Source of the DNA: an uncultured Halobacteriovorax sp.
GTDB lineage: Bacteria > Bdellovibrionota > Bacteriovoracia > Bacteriovoracales > Bacteriovoracaceae
NCBI GenBank assembly: GCA_913061265.1
Contig: CAJXVS010000004.1
Span: forward strand, 186,001-250,000
Length of the DNA stretch: 64,000 nucleotides
Reading direction: 5' to 3'
Below are positions 50,931-60,554 of this stretch, piece by piece; position 1 is the first letter of the stretch; each line of letters begins with the position of its first letter. The notes below the pieces were generated by a model, which saw nothing but the letters and a program-made list of their open reading frames with translations, made no database searches and was not told the DNA's origin. A program made the translations under genes and the position numbers.

Positions 50931-51629
50931 ATGGAACTATCAAAAGATTTAAGTATTATTATGCCCGCTTACCTAGAAGAGGAAAACCTCAGGTTGCTTC
51001 TTCCTCGAATTAAAAGCGTCGCAAATGAACTAACCAATTCATCTGAAATCATTGTCGTTGATACAGAAAAACCGATGGATGCAACGGCTAAGGCCTGCCA
51101 GGAATCCGGTGTTACTTATGTAAACCGAACAGGTGGTAATACTTATGGCGCTGCTATTAGAACCGGAATATCTGTTGCTCAAGGGAAAAAGATTATCTTT
51201 ATGGACTCAGATGGTTCTCATTACCCAGAGTTTATTAAAAAGCTTTACGCGCAAAAAGACTCAGCCGATATCATCATCGCCTCAAGATATATAGAAGGTG
51301 GCCATACTGAAAATAGTTCTGCCCTAGTACTCATGAGTAAGATCGTTAACTGGGGATATGCTTTTGTTTTAAACATCAAATGTAAGGACGTCTCTAACAG
51401 CTTCAAGCTTTATAACGGAGAGATGTTAAAGAACATCAATCTAAATTGCCAAAACTTTGATGTAGTTGAGGAGATTCTTTATAAGCTTATCAAGCAGACT
51501 CCTAGTTTAGAGATCAAAGAATTGCCATTCAGCTTTAAGCAAAGAATGTTTGGTGAAACAAAAAGAAACCTACCTCAATTCGTTATAACTTATATCTTTA
51601 CACTAATTAGATTGAGATTTTTTAACTAA
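50931..51629 (+). CDS. GT2-family glycosyltransferase (polyprenyl-phosphate sugar synthase-like)
   Basis: The 232-residue enzyme starts IIMPAYLEEENL and has DTEKPMDAT, TYGAAIRTG and DSDGSHYPE (DSD 92-94). These match polyprenyl-phosphate-mannose/glucose synthase-like GT2 proteins. I chose the ATG at 50931, 4 nt after the cmoA stop, because the upstream in-frame region lies inside cmoA. It probably makes another lipid-linked sugar. No C-terminal membrane domain is present. It is co-transcribed with rfbC downstream (11 nt gap). Confidence 0.85.
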   Translation: MELSKDLSIIMPAYLEEENLRLLLPRIKSVANELTNSSEIIVVDTEKPMDATAKACQESGVTYVNRTGGNTYGAAIRTGISVAQGKKIIFMDSDGSHYPEFIKKLYAQKDSADIIIASRYIEGGHTENSSALVLMSKIVNWGYAFVLNIKCKDVSNSFKLYNGEMLKNINLNCQNFDVVEEILYKLIKQTPSLEIKELPFSFKQRMFGETKRNLPQFVITYIFTLIRLRFFN

Positions 51630-51640
51630 GCAGGCCTTTT

Positions 51641-52189
51641 ATGGAAGTCATCGCGACACCAATTAATGATTTATTAGTCCTCTCTCCAAGAGTATTCAGT
51701 GATGATAGAGGCTACTTCTTTGAAACGTATAACAAACAAACGTTTTCAAAGATCAATATTTCAAACGAGTTTATTCAAGACAACCAATCAAAATCGACAA
51801 AGTTCACAGTTAGAGGTCTTCATTTTCAAAAAGGCGAGTTTGCTCAATCAAAACTAGTTAGAGTTACTCAGGGAATAATTTGGGATGTGGCCGTAGATCT
51901 AAGAAAAGAAAGTCCTACATTTGGGCAATGGCATGGCGTTGAGATTAGCGATACAAACTTTAAACAGTTATTTGTACCAAAAGGTTTCGCTCATGGTTTT
52001 TCAGTCTTATCTGAAACTGCAATAGTAGAATATAAGGTTGATGCTCCTTATTCAAAAGAGTCTGAGGGTGGAATCATTTTTTCTGATTCAGAATTAGCTA
52101 TAGACTGGAAAGTACCGATCAACGAAACGGTAATCTCAGAAAAGGACAAAGAGCTTGGCAGCTTCTCGTCTCTAAAGGACAGTTTGTGA
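51641..52189 (+). CDS. rfbC: dTDP-4-dehydrorhamnose 3,5-epimerase
   Basis: RfbC acts on dTDP-4-keto-6-deoxyglucose in dTDP-L-rhamnose synthesis. The 182-residue cupin has RGLHFQKGEFAQ (H61), WDVAVDLRKESPTFG, and the later Tyr131 and GFAHGF segments. The stop overlaps the GTG start of rfbD (GTGA). The set rfbC-rfbD-rfbB is complete except for rfbA, which must be elsewhere. Confidence 0.95.
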   Translation: MEVIATPINDLLVLSPRVFSDDRGYFFETYNKQTFSKINISNEFIQDNQSKSTKFTVRGLHFQKGEFAQSKLVRVTQGIIWDVAVDLRKESPTFGQWHGVEISDTNFKQLFVPKGFAHGFSVLSETAIVEYKVDAPYSKESEGGIIFSDSELAIDWKVPINETVISEKDKELGSFSSLKDSL

Positions 52190-53028
52190 TCATTTTAGGC
52201 TGTAATGGTCAACTTGGACAGTCATTCAAAAAGGTCCTCGCGCATAATAGTGATGCTAAATTTCTTTCAAGAAATGAGCTCGATATAACTAATAATCAAG
52301 ATGTTCAATCGTATTTAAATAGCCTTCCAGCAGGGTCAATAGTTATTAATTGCGCAGCTTATACTGCCGTAGATAAAGCTGAAGAAGAAAGAGAGCTATC
52401 AAGTTCCATTAATACTGAGGCCGTTAAGCATATTGCAGACGGATGTAAAAAGAATGATCATCTCTTAATCCATTTTTCTACCGACTATGTTTACTCAAAC
52501 ACAGAAAATTCTCCTTCGTCTGAGGATTCAAAGATTTCGCCTATCAATTGGTATGGTGAAACAAAGCACTTAGGTGAAAAGTATATCGTAGAGAACTTAA
52601 AAGATTACTTAATTTTCAGAACGTCTTGGCTCTACTCCCCTTTTTCAAATAATTTTTTAAAGACGGTAAAGAGAATTTTAGAAGAAAAAGGTGAAATGAA
52701 AGTTGTAAGTGATCAAATCGGCAACCCAACATCTACAGTCATGTTAGCTGAAAAAGTTATTGAGATTTTAGAAACTAAAATCAGGGCCCCCGGAATATAT
52801 AACCTATCAGGTGAAGGACAGGTTTCCTGGTTTGAATTTGCAAGTGTTATAGCAAAAGAAATTGACCCCAAATTCAAAGTTCATCCTATAAAGTCTTCAG
52901 AATATCCAACCAAGGCCAAACGTCCTTCGTATTCGGCAATGTCTAAAGAGAAAGTAAAAAGTACCTTTAAAGTTGAGATCCCCCATTGGGATAAAGGAAT
53001 AAAAGAATGTCTAATAGAACTGTCTTAA
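52186..53028 (+). CDS. rfbD: dTDP-4-dehydrorhamnose reductase
   Basis: The 280-residue SDR catalyses the final NAD(P)H step to dTDP-L-rhamnose. It starts IILGCNGQLGQSF and has NCAAYTAVDKAE, FSTDYVY and YGETKHLGE (Tyr-Lys pair). The start is GTG at 52186, overlapping the rfbC stop by 4 nt. It overlaps rfbB by 22 nt. All are co-directional and probably translationally coupled. Confidence 0.95.
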   Translation: MIILGCNGQLGQSFKKVLAHNSDAKFLSRNELDITNNQDVQSYLNSLPAGSIVINCAAYTAVDKAEEERELSSSINTEAVKHIADGCKKNDHLLIHFSTDYVYSNTENSPSSEDSKISPINWYGETKHLGEKYIVENLKDYLIFRTSWLYSPFSNNFLKTVKRILEEKGEMKVVSDQIGNPTSTVMLAEKVIEILETKIRAPGIYNLSGEGQVSWFEFASVIAKEIDPKFKVHPIKSSEYPTKAKRPSYSAMSKEKVKSTFKVEIPHWDKGIKECLIELS

Positions 53029-54023
53029 TTACTGGAGGGGCCGGGTTTATTGGTTCTAACTTTATTCCCTACTTCATGAGTAAATACCCAAAGTATAAAG
53101 TTTTAAATTTAGATAAACTAACTTATGCCGGAAATCTCGAAAACCTAAGTGAAGTCCAAAACAGTTCTTCCTACACTTTTATCGAAGGCGATATTTGTGA
53201 TATGGAACTTGTTGCTAAGATATTTGAAGATCATAATGTGACGGATGTTATTCATTTTGCAGCCGAGTCTCATGTAGATAATTCTATTACTGACCCTGAA
53301 GCGTTTATTCGTACTAATATTCACGGTACCTTTACCCTTCTCAATGCTGCCAGAAAGAAATGGCAAGATGGTCCTGGGCAAAATAAAAGTGAATATAGTG
53401 ATTCAACCTTTCAACATATTTCAACCGATGAGGTTTATGGATCACTAGGAAGTGAGGGATATTTCTCTGAAACTACTTCTTACGCACCAAACTCTCCTTA
53501 TTCAGCCTCAAAGGCTTCGTCAGATATGATCGTTCGAAGTTATTTTCATACCTATGGATTCAATGCTGTTATTACAAATTGTTCTAATAATTATGGACCT
53601 AAGCAGCACAATGAAAAACTAATTCCTACTATTATTAAAAATGCTGTAAACAGATCTGATATCCCTGTCTATGGTGATGGAAAAAATGTTAGAGACTGGC
53701 TTTATGTTACTGATCATTGCGATGCTATCTGTGCTGTCTTTGATAAAGGGAGATTTGGCGAAACATATTGTATTGGCGGGGAATGTGAAAAACAAAATAT
53801 AGAGATTGTTAATACAATTTGTGAAATCCTCGAAGAGCTAGCGCCCATTAAAGATGGAAAATATAAAGACCATATAAAGTTTGTAAAAGATCGACCTGGC
53901 CATGACATGAGGTATGCTGTGGACATAACCAAAATCAAAGATGAGTTGGGTTGGTCCCCTTCAGAAAATCTTAAGTCTGGCTTATTAAAGACTGTTGATT
54001 GGTACCTCAAGAACTTATGCTAA
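53007..54023 (+). CDS. rfbB: dTDP-glucose 4,6-dehydratase
   Basis: The 338-residue extended SDR makes dTDP-4-keto-6-deoxyglucose. It has GGAGFIGSNF, AAESHVDNSI, STDEVYGSLG and YSASKASSD. The YGPKQHNEKLIP and VRDWLYV segments are diagnostic for RfbB. It overlaps rfbD by 22 nt and the next GT2 gene by 7 nt. The gene order C-D-B is unusual compared with the common B-D-A-C but not unique. Confidence 0.96.
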   Translation: MSNRTVLITGGAGFIGSNFIPYFMSKYPKYKVLNLDKLTYAGNLENLSEVQNSSSYTFIEGDICDMELVAKIFEDHNVTDVIHFAAESHVDNSITDPEAFIRTNIHGTFTLLNAARKKWQDGPGQNKSEYSDSTFQHISTDEVYGSLGSEGYFSETTSYAPNSPYSASKASSDMIVRSYFHTYGFNAVITNCSNNYGPKQHNEKLIPTIIKNAVNRSDIPVYGDGKNVRDWLYVTDHCDAICAVFDKGRFGETYCIGGECEKQNIEIVNTICEILEELAPIKDGKYKDHIKFVKDRPGHDMRYAVDITKIKDELGWSPSENLKSGLLKTVDWYLKNLC

Positions 54024-54793
54024 CTATTGTAACTATCACTTACAATAACTTTGAAGACCTTAAGAGCACAATCGATAGCTTATCGGGACTCTCTGCTTTT
54101 GAGCATATTGTTGTTAACGGAGGAAGTTGCGACAAAACTTTAGAGTACCTCTCAAGTTATAAACCTCCTTATAAACATATTGTTATCAATGAGGCAGACA
54201 AAGGAATCTATGATGCTTTTAATAAAGGCATAAAGAACTCTACGGGAGACTGGATACAGTTTCTAAATAGTGGTGACAGATTATATTCCAAAGAATATTT
54301 GATTAAAGCCTCTAAGGTTCTTTCTGAAGACAACGAAATTTCCTTTGTTCACGGAAATATTATTTTTAAAGATGAGAGGGTTGGAGAAATTTTAATGAAG
54401 CCTTCTGGGAGAGATATTGGTCGGGGTTTACCATTTCAACACCCATCAATGGTCGTCAGAAAAAAAGTGCTCACTTCAATAAATAGCTTTGACGACTCTT
54501 TTAAATTATCAGCCGATTTTGATTTAGTTCTAAGGCTACTTAAAGAAAACCACAAAGGTAGGTATCTCCCTTTGACATCTGTCCTGATGGATGGATCCGG
54601 TGCCTCTGTTAAGCATGAATGGAGATCAATCAAGGAATGCTTTGTTTCGATAAATAGAAATAACTCACTGACTCCCATTACTTTGCTCACTTTTTTTGAA
54701 AGGATCTTATTTTACACTTTAAGAGGTTTTTTTAAACTTCCAGGCCTCTCTTTTTTCTTTCGAAGAATAAAAAGGTTAAAGTATAAACAATGA
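54017..54793 (+). CDS. GT2-family glycosyltransferase (WcaA-like)
   Basis: The GT2 enzyme has about 258 residues. It starts LTIVTITYNNFEDLKSTI and has VVNGGSCDKT, DKGIYDAFNKG and a NSGDR acidic motif. This subgroup often adds a hexose to O-antigen or colanic-acid-type repeats. I chose the ATG at 54017, which overlaps the rfbB stop. It ends in an ATGA overlap with the next GT2 gene. Donor specificity is not readable; rhamnose is a reasonable guess from position. Confidence 0.86.
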   Translation: MLTIVTITYNNFEDLKSTIDSLSGLSAFEHIVVNGGSCDKTLEYLSSYKPPYKHIVINEADKGIYDAFNKGIKNSTGDWIQFLNSGDRLYSKEYLIKASKVLSEDNEISFVHGNIIFKDERVGEILMKPSGRDIGRGLPFQHPSMVVRKKVLTSINSFDDSFKLSADFDLVLRLLKENHKGRYLPLTSVLMDGSGASVKHEWRSIKECFVSINRNNSLTPITLLTFFERILFYTLRGFFKLPGLSFFFRRIKRLKYKQ

Positions 54794-55809
54794 AAAATTC
54801 TACAAGTATAATTATCCCAACTTACGGTCGATCAAAAGATGTCATTATTAGAACAATTGATTCTATACTTGAACATCAGTTGGAGCTCTCAAAAGAAACA
54901 GAAATAGTACTTATTGATCAGAATGTTCCTTTATTAGAGCTGAAAGGTCATTACGAGAAAAATAATACAGTCGACTACGTTAGACACCTTCGAGAATCCA
55001 ATTATCAAAAAACAAAAACTGAAAAAATACAAATTATCCATATTACAGGCGGTAAGCCTTCTGTAACAATGGCCAAGAACTATGGCATTGCTATCTCAAC
55101 CGGCTCTTTTCTCATTTTCTTTGATGATGATGTCATCGTTCATAAACACTGTCTTGAAAGACATCACGACCAATTTTATAAATCAGTAGATACAGGTTTC
55201 ATTGGAGGAAGAGAGATCGTAAATCCTCCAACCTTAAAGAGGTCGGCTTTCAGAGAATGTCTCATCTCCTTGCTCGAAGTTTTCAGCTCCAGCAGTGAAA
55301 AAGAAAATGAGTTTAAGGTTAATAAGAACTATGTAGGCAGAATCAAAAACAACTCATATATGATCTCCAATTTTGACCTCGACTCAGACAAGCTCATCAG
55401 GATTAATGGTGCAAGAGGATGCAACTGGGCAACATCAAAAGAGAATGTTCTCACAGCAGGTGGATTTGACGAGAAATTTCAAGGTTCAGCAATGAGAGAG
55501 GAGACTGACTTATATTTGAGAATTGGCAAAACAAAACCTGTTTCATTTTATGATAGCCAAGCTGTCGTTACACATATGAGGCAAGTCGGTGGGTGTGATA
55601 ATATTTCTAAATCCAAAGCATCTCTAGTATCAAAGCTAACTAATGAGCTTTATTTTCAACGTAAGCATTTCTCTATGAAAAACTCTTTCTACTTTCTTTT
55701 AAGATTATTACCACTTGGAATTGAGAGTATTAAAGATACCAATGGAGCAAGTATCTATATTCTATTTAGGTTTTGGTTTTCATTTATTTTTAAACGAACT
55801 AATCAATAA
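54790..55809 (+). CDS. GT2-family glycosyltransferase
   Basis: The 339-residue enzyme has STSIIIPTYGRSKDVII, SVTMAKNYGIAIS and a FFDDDV acidic motif, then an acidic ETDLYLRIG. The GGFDE segment is typical of GT2 transferases acting on repeat-unit acceptors. It may have a membrane-associated C-terminus (hydrophobic ending). It starts in an ATGA overlap with the upstream GT2 gene and overlaps the convergent wzx gene by 30 nt. The specific linkage is unknown. Confidence 0.85.
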   Translation: MKNSTSIIIPTYGRSKDVIIRTIDSILEHQLELSKETEIVLIDQNVPLLELKGHYEKNNTVDYVRHLRESNYQKTKTEKIQIIHITGGKPSVTMAKNYGIAISTGSFLIFFDDDVIVHKHCLERHHDQFYKSVDTGFIGGREIVNPPTLKRSAFRECLISLLEVFSSSSEKENEFKVNKNYVGRIKNNSYMISNFDLDSDKLIRINGARGCNWATSKENVLTAGGFDEKFQGSAMREETDLYLRIGKTKPVSFYDSQAVVTHMRQVGGCDNISKSKASLVSKLTNELYFQRKHFSMKNSFYFLLRLLPLGIESIKDTNGASIYILFRFWFSFIFKRTNQ

Positions 55810-57102
55810 CCCAATTGGAAAAAAAATAGATTTGGAATACCAAATTAAGTGACACCTAATCTCTTTCGAGAAAAAAGCTACAATTAGATTTCCAACAAAA
55901 TAAGAAGATAAAGATGCAATAATAGCTCCCTCTACACCCATTAAAGGAATCAAGTAGAGATTAAGGGCGATATTCATAACCAAAGAGATAAGTGATATCC
56001 AAGCCCCAAACCTCAAGGCATTCTCTATGGTAAGTACCTTTGTTCTTATAAACAGAAAAAAGGTAAACACTGTGGTCCACACGTAAAAAGTAAGCAACCG
56101 CCCAGCCCCACTAAAACGATCCCCATATAACAGGTCCACCACATTCTCACCAAACAAGTAGGTTCCAAAACAGAGGCCTAAGGAAAGCCAAATAAGTATT
56201 GAATAGAGCTTCATTGTGATGGTTCTATATTCATCCTTTCCCTTATCAAAGCTAGAGACAACCAAAGGGAAAAGGGAATTTATCACGGCAAAGGGAAAAA
56301 ATTGCCAAATATCTACCAGTTTAACAGCTACAGCATATTTTCCTAGTTCCTCTGCTCCAACCATCGAACCGATCATTAACTGATCAACCCTAGCTAAAGA
56401 GTTCGATAAAAAAAGAGTCAAAATTATTGGAAATGCATTTCCAGTATAACGCTTAATTTTTTTTAAAGAGACCTCAGAGAATTTGAAGATACTTACTTTA
56501 AATTCAGATTGGTAGACCACCATATAAAGCACTTCAATCAAAACGATTTCAAAACAAGAAATGTAAATAAAGTAGCGCCAATCCTTCTTCCAAAATACTA
56601 ATACAAGTTTAAGAACACTCCCGATTAAAAAGGTAATTGTTCTGGCGAATGATATTTTCTTTATTGTTATTTTTGACTGGTACCAGTAATCAATGACATC
56701 GATTGAACGAAAGAACATCCATAGGGACATCAAGATGATGGCCCCCTTAACTTCCACACCTACTTCAATAATATTGACAGATATGAGGGTTATAAAAAAA
56801 GCTATTAGGCTTCCAATAAGCTTGAGCACAAAGCCGTTAACAAGTATTGATGACCTAGACTCAGGACTTTTAACCAAGTCCTTTACAATAATTTCGTCGA
56901 GACCGAAGGTATAAAGAGGAATAAAGAGAAAAATAAATGATAAGACGTAGTTAAAGTGACCAAAGCTTTCAGGTCCAAGATGCCTAGCAACAAGAATACT
57001 TACAAGAAAACCTACCCCTAAGCGAAAAGCATTTTCGGCCACTAGGTAACTAATATTCTTAACTGAACGCATTCTAAAAATATTTCTCATATTAGAAAGC
57101 AC
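55780..57102 (-). CDS. wzx: Wzx-type polysaccharide flippase
   Basis: The 440-residue polytopic protein of the MATE/MOP superfamily has about twelve membrane segments. It carries the Wzx-like N-terminal ARHLGPESFGHFNYVLSF segment and a mid-protein DQLMIGSMVGAEELGKYAVAV. Wzx moves undecaprenyl-diphosphate-linked repeat units across the inner membrane. The start is GTG at 57102, supported by AAGGAG 8 nt before it; ATG starts at 57090 and 57072 are possible. It is on the opposite strand from the rest of the locus. Confidence 0.9.
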   Translation of the reverse strand: MLSNMRNIFRMRSVKNISYLVAENAFRLGVGFLVSILVARHLGPESFGHFNYVLSFIFLFIPLYTFGLDEIIVKDLVKSPESRSSILVNGFVLKLIGSLIAFFITLISVNIIEVGVEVKGAIILMSLWMFFRSIDVIDYWYQSKITIKKISFARTITFLIGSVLKLVLVFWKKDWRYFIYISCFEIVLIEVLYMVVYQSEFKVSIFKFSEVSLKKIKRYTGNAFPIILTLFLSNSLARVDQLMIGSMVGAEELGKYAVAVKLVDIWQFFPFAVINSLFPLVVSSFDKGKDEYRTITMKLYSILIWLSLGLCFGTYLFGENVVDLLYGDRFSGAGRLLTFYVWTTVFTFFLFIRTKVLTIENALRFGAWISLISLVMNIALNLYLIPLMGVEGAIIASLSSYFVGNLIVAFFSKEIRCHLIWYSKSIFFPIGLLISSFKNK

Positions 57103-57159
57103 TTGGTTTACTCCTTTATAGTAGGTATTTTATCTGAAACTAACTATAATAGGTATTAT

Positions 57160-57867
57160 ATGATTGACGCCTTGCTTATAACGGCTTGTATCAAGCCTAC
57201 AATAAATAATTTTATTTCGATAAAAGACGAGCAGGCGCGTTTAAACTCCTATCTAGATGCCCTCGACTTTTGGATTACCCAAAGTGAATTTAAATACCTA
57301 GTTTTTTGTGAAAATAGCAACTTTGAGTACGACTACACCCCTCTCAAAAAGAAAGCGCTTAAGCATGGTAAAGAATTAGAAGTTATCCTTTTTATAGGAA
57401 ATGAAAAGGTCATGGATTTTGGAAAAGGATTTGCTGAAGGTGAGATCATCGAGCATGCCTTGAGTAAAAGTGAATTACTAAGACAAACGGATTCTTTTTA
57501 TAAAGTAACGGGAAGAATCAAGATTGCGAACATTAATAAGATACTCTCCATACACTCCGACGATGAGAATTACTTCAACCTCGCAGCCCCAGGTGCTAAA
57601 TCTGTAGATACTCGCTTCTTTAAAGTAAATATCGATTTCTACAAAGAGAAGCTTTTAAAGAAATATGAAGAAGTTCGAGATGAAGAAGGCATTTATCTAG
57701 AAGTTGTCTTCTACAACCACCTGTCTCGTTTATCTCCTAGCAGCTTCAAGCGATATCCAATCGCAAAAGGGATTTCGGCTTCCACGGGAACCACTTACGA
57801 AAAGTCCTCTTTTGGAATATTTCTGCGGAATATTCTTAGTATATTGGGAAGATATAGGGTCAGTTAA
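57160..57867 (+). CDS. Protein of unknown function in the polysaccharide locus
   Basis: The 235-residue, probably cytoplasmic protein begins IDALLITACIKPTINN and has a segment FKYLVFCENSNFEYD. The start resembles a glycosyltransferase-like fold, but I see no clear DxD motif. It was not recognised. I chose the ATG at 57160; a perfect TATAAT (57145-57150) sits 10 nt before it, implying an almost leaderless transcript. Its 3' end overlaps the wzy-like gene start by 1 nt. It may be a glycosyltransferase of a lineage-specific family. Confidence 0.72.
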   Translation: MIDALLITACIKPTINNFISIKDEQARLNSYLDALDFWITQSEFKYLVFCENSNFEYDYTPLKKKALKHGKELEVILFIGNEKVMDFGKGFAEGEIIEHALSKSELLRQTDSFYKVTGRIKIANINKILSIHSDDENYFNLAAPGAKSVDTRFFKVNIDFYKEKLLKKYEEVRDEEGIYLEVVFYNHLSRLSPSSFKRYPIAKGISASTGTTYEKSSFGIFLRNILSILGRYRVS

Positions 57868-59213
57868 TGGGTATAATCGTTATCATAATAGGTCTTCTCT
57901 TACCTGCAGCCCTACTCTTAAAAAAGAAACATGAGCTACTCGCTTACTGGATCGCATTTATATGTGTTATCGATTTATTTAATTCTCAGCAGTTTTTAAA
58001 CATATCGGCTTTCAAGTTAACAGGCTTAGTAGTCACTCCTTACTTAATCTCACAATTCAAAGTAATCTTCAAAAATAAATTGATTCGACTCCTTCTTGTC
58101 TACTTTAGTTATCTATTAATCTTAGGAGTCATCTTTGGTTTAATTTTTCCATGGGTTGACCCTACAGGGATAAGAGCAGTTAAAGACTTAGCTCCTTCAA
58201 GAGCGATACTTCATCTAGGAAGTCTCTTTTTAGAATTTATGGCCATTATCTACCTTGGAGTACAGTTCTCTAAGAAAAAGAGTCTAATAGATAGTTTCTT
58301 TTTGGTTTTCTTATTAGGAGTTCTCATCACTTGCATTGGGGCTTTTATAGAAAGCTACTTCCTCGTAGATATTTATCATTTTTTTACGAAAGGAAATCAA
58401 ATGATAATGAATTCTCTAAGACCCCGAGGATTTTCTTACGAACCACGTGGTCTTGGCCAATCTACGGCTGTTGGACTAACTCTTCTTATGTTTTATTACG
58501 ACAGAATTCCTAAGAAGGTTCTATTTATCTCTCTACCCTTCTGTATTTATTTTGGATTTATAATGTCGATGTCAGCTGCAGGTATTGTAACTCTACTTAT
58601 TGGTCTCACACTTACAATTTTTTTCAGCTTGTTGAAAAAAAGGCTAGCCTTCTTTAAGTCCTCTATTTTTAAAATAACCCTTATATTAACCCTATTGTTA
58701 CCCTTAAGTTATTTCGTACTAGGTCAGCAAACAAAAGATAATTTTAAAAGTCACTTAGGCAAAAGATCTTACATTCTATTTGGAACAAGCTTTCTAGAGA
58801 AAATAGAAGACCAAGAAGCTGCCGCTTTAAATTTTCTTGTTAAGAATCCACTTCATTTTCTTATTGGAACAGGACCAGGACTTATATACTTGCCTTCAGT
58901 TGAATATCGTATCGACAAGTATTTAAGCCAAGATCATCAACCAGAGAAAAATGCTTTTAACACACTCCCTCATATGGGTTGGTTGCTGCAATTATCCAAT
59001 GGCGGAGCTTTAAGCCTCGGGCTCTTAATTTTTATTTTCTTCGCATTCTACCAAAATTTGCGCCGCGAAAACTCAGACAGCTCAAACCGACATCTTCAGT
59101 TATTTCTATTACTTAGCTGCTTATACCTTTTTCAAATCCGCCTCATCTATTACGCAGCGTTATCGATTGGGTTAGCCTACTCTCTCAAGGATAAGGATTC
59201 TGTTAAAAAGTAG
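57867..59213 (+). CDS. O-antigen polymerase/ligase-like membrane protein (Wzy/WaaL type)
   Basis: The 448-residue polytopic protein has ten or more membrane segments. It contains FSYEPRGLGQSTAVGL and GTGPGLIYLPS segments and an internal large periplasmic loop typical of the Wzy_C/O-antigen-ligase superfamily. Function is assigned by architecture and by its position beside wzx. Polymerase and ligase roles cannot be separated here. It starts on the last base of the upstream stop codon. Confidence 0.8.
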   Translation: MGIIVIIIGLLLPAALLLKKKHELLAYWIAFICVIDLFNSQQFLNISAFKLTGLVVTPYLISQFKVIFKNKLIRLLLVYFSYLLILGVIFGLIFPWVDPTGIRAVKDLAPSRAILHLGSLFLEFMAIIYLGVQFSKKKSLIDSFFLVFLLGVLITCIGAFIESYFLVDIYHFFTKGNQMIMNSLRPRGFSYEPRGLGQSTAVGLTLLMFYYDRIPKKVLFISLPFCIYFGFIMSMSAAGIVTLLIGLTLTIFFSLLKKRLAFFKSSIFKITLILTLLLPLSYFVLGQQTKDNFKSHLGKRSYILFGTSFLEKIEDQEAAALNFLVKNPLHFLIGTGPGLIYLPSVEYRIDKYLSQDHQPEKNAFNTLPHMGWLLQLSNGGALSLGLLIFIFFAFYQNLRRENSDSSNRHLQLFLLLSCLYLFQIRLIYYAALSIGLAYSLKDKDSVKK

Positions 59214-59249
59214 GTACCTAAAACTCAACAGTTTTGATAATTTACCTCA

Positions 59250-60542
59250 ATGAATAATGACAATTTTCAAATTACTGTTGTTGGACTTGGCTACGTTGGT
59301 CTCCCACTAGCTCAATTGCTTTCAACAAAGTTCAAAACTACTGGGTTTGATATCTCAGAAAAGCGAATCACTGAGCTAAAAGACGGTTTCGATAGAACAA
59401 ATGAAGTTCTTCCTGAACTTTTAAAATCACCTACTCTTAGCTTTACCAATCAACTCAAAGATACTGAAGAATCTAATATTTATATAATTACCGTCCCAAC
59501 TCCAATAGATAGCTCTAATCAACCGGACCTAAGCCCAATTAAAAGTGCTTCAAAATCAATCGGTGGCGTTTTAAAAAAGAACGATATCGTTATTTATGAA
59601 TCAACTGTTTATCCGGGATTAACAGAAGAGAGATGTGTGCCTATTCTCGAAGATGTTTCGGGGCTTAAGTGGAAAAAAGACTTTAATGTTGGTTACTCTC
59701 CAGAGAGAGTTAATCCAGGTGATAAAGAACATTCAATTGATAAGATAATTAAAGTTGTTTCGGCAGACTCAAAAGAGTCCTTAGAAGTCGTCTCCTATAT
59801 TTATGGCCAAGTTATAACAGCGGGCATTCATATTGCTCCTACAATCAAAACGGCTGAGGCAGCAAAGGTTATTGAGAACACCCAAAGAGATTTAAATATA
59901 GCCTTGATGAATGAGCTTTCAATTATCTTTGATAAAATGGATATCTGTACAACAGATGTTATTAAGGCTGCTTCAACGAAATGGAATTTTCTTCCTTTTA
60001 AGCCAGGATTAGTTGGAGGACACTGCATTGGTGTTGATCCTTATTACCTTACCTATAAGGCTGAAGAGATCGGTTATCACCCTCAAGTTATCTTAAGTGG
60101 TAGAAGAATCAATGATAGCATGAGTAAATTCGTTGCTGAGTCGGCTATCAAGGGAATGATTAAGTGCGATCTAACTCCCAAGAACTCTAAAGTTTTAATT
60201 GCCGGTTTCACTTTCAAAGAAAATGTCGGTGATATTCGAAACACTAAAATTGTAGACGTCTATAAAGAATTAAAAGAATACGATGTTCAAGTAGACGTTT
60301 ATGACCCCGTTGCAGACCCAGAAGAAGTTGAAAATGAATATGGAATCAAGTTGATTGACAAGATTTCAAGTGAATATGATTGCCTAGTATTGGCCGTAAG
60401 TCATAAGTGCTTTAGCCAAGAGCTGAGTTTAGATAATTGCGTAAAGATCCTAGGAAATAAAAGAGCTCCACTTATCGACATTAAAAGTCTTTATTCAAAA
60501 GAGCAGGCAGAACAAAATAATTTAGAATATTTCTCATTATAA
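59250..60542 (+). CDS. UDP-sugar 6-dehydrogenase (TviB/WbpO-like)
   Basis: The 430-residue enzyme oxidises a UDP-hexose or UDP-N-acetylhexosamine to the uronic acid with two NAD+. It has the Rossmann VGLGYVGLP (11-19), VPTPID and the catalytic GGHCIGVDPYYL (C259). The segment EEIGYHPQVILSGRRIND is typical of the UDP-GalNAc/GlcNAc dehydrogenases TviB/WbpO/WbpA rather than Ugd. The exact substrate is inferred only. ATG at 59250 has no Shine-Dalgarno sequence but a GATAAT 8 nt upstream. It is followed by an epimerase after 12 nt. Confidence 0.9.
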   Translation: MNNDNFQITVVGLGYVGLPLAQLLSTKFKTTGFDISEKRITELKDGFDRTNEVLPELLKSPTLSFTNQLKDTEESNIYIITVPTPIDSSNQPDLSPIKSASKSIGGVLKKNDIVIYESTVYPGLTEERCVPILEDVSGLKWKKDFNVGYSPERVNPGDKEHSIDKIIKVVSADSKESLEVVSYIYGQVITAGIHIAPTIKTAEAAKVIENTQRDLNIALMNELSIIFDKMDICTTDVIKAASTKWNFLPFKPGLVGGHCIGVDPYYLTYKAEEIGYHPQVILSGRRINDSMSKFVAESAIKGMIKCDLTPKNSKVLIAGFTFKENVGDIRNTKIVDVYKELKEYDVQVDVYDPVADPEEVENEYGIKLIDKISSEYDCLVLAVSHKCFSQELSLDNCVKILGNKRAPLIDIKSLYSKEQAEQNNLEYFSL

Positions 60543-60554
60543 GAAGAGTTCGTT

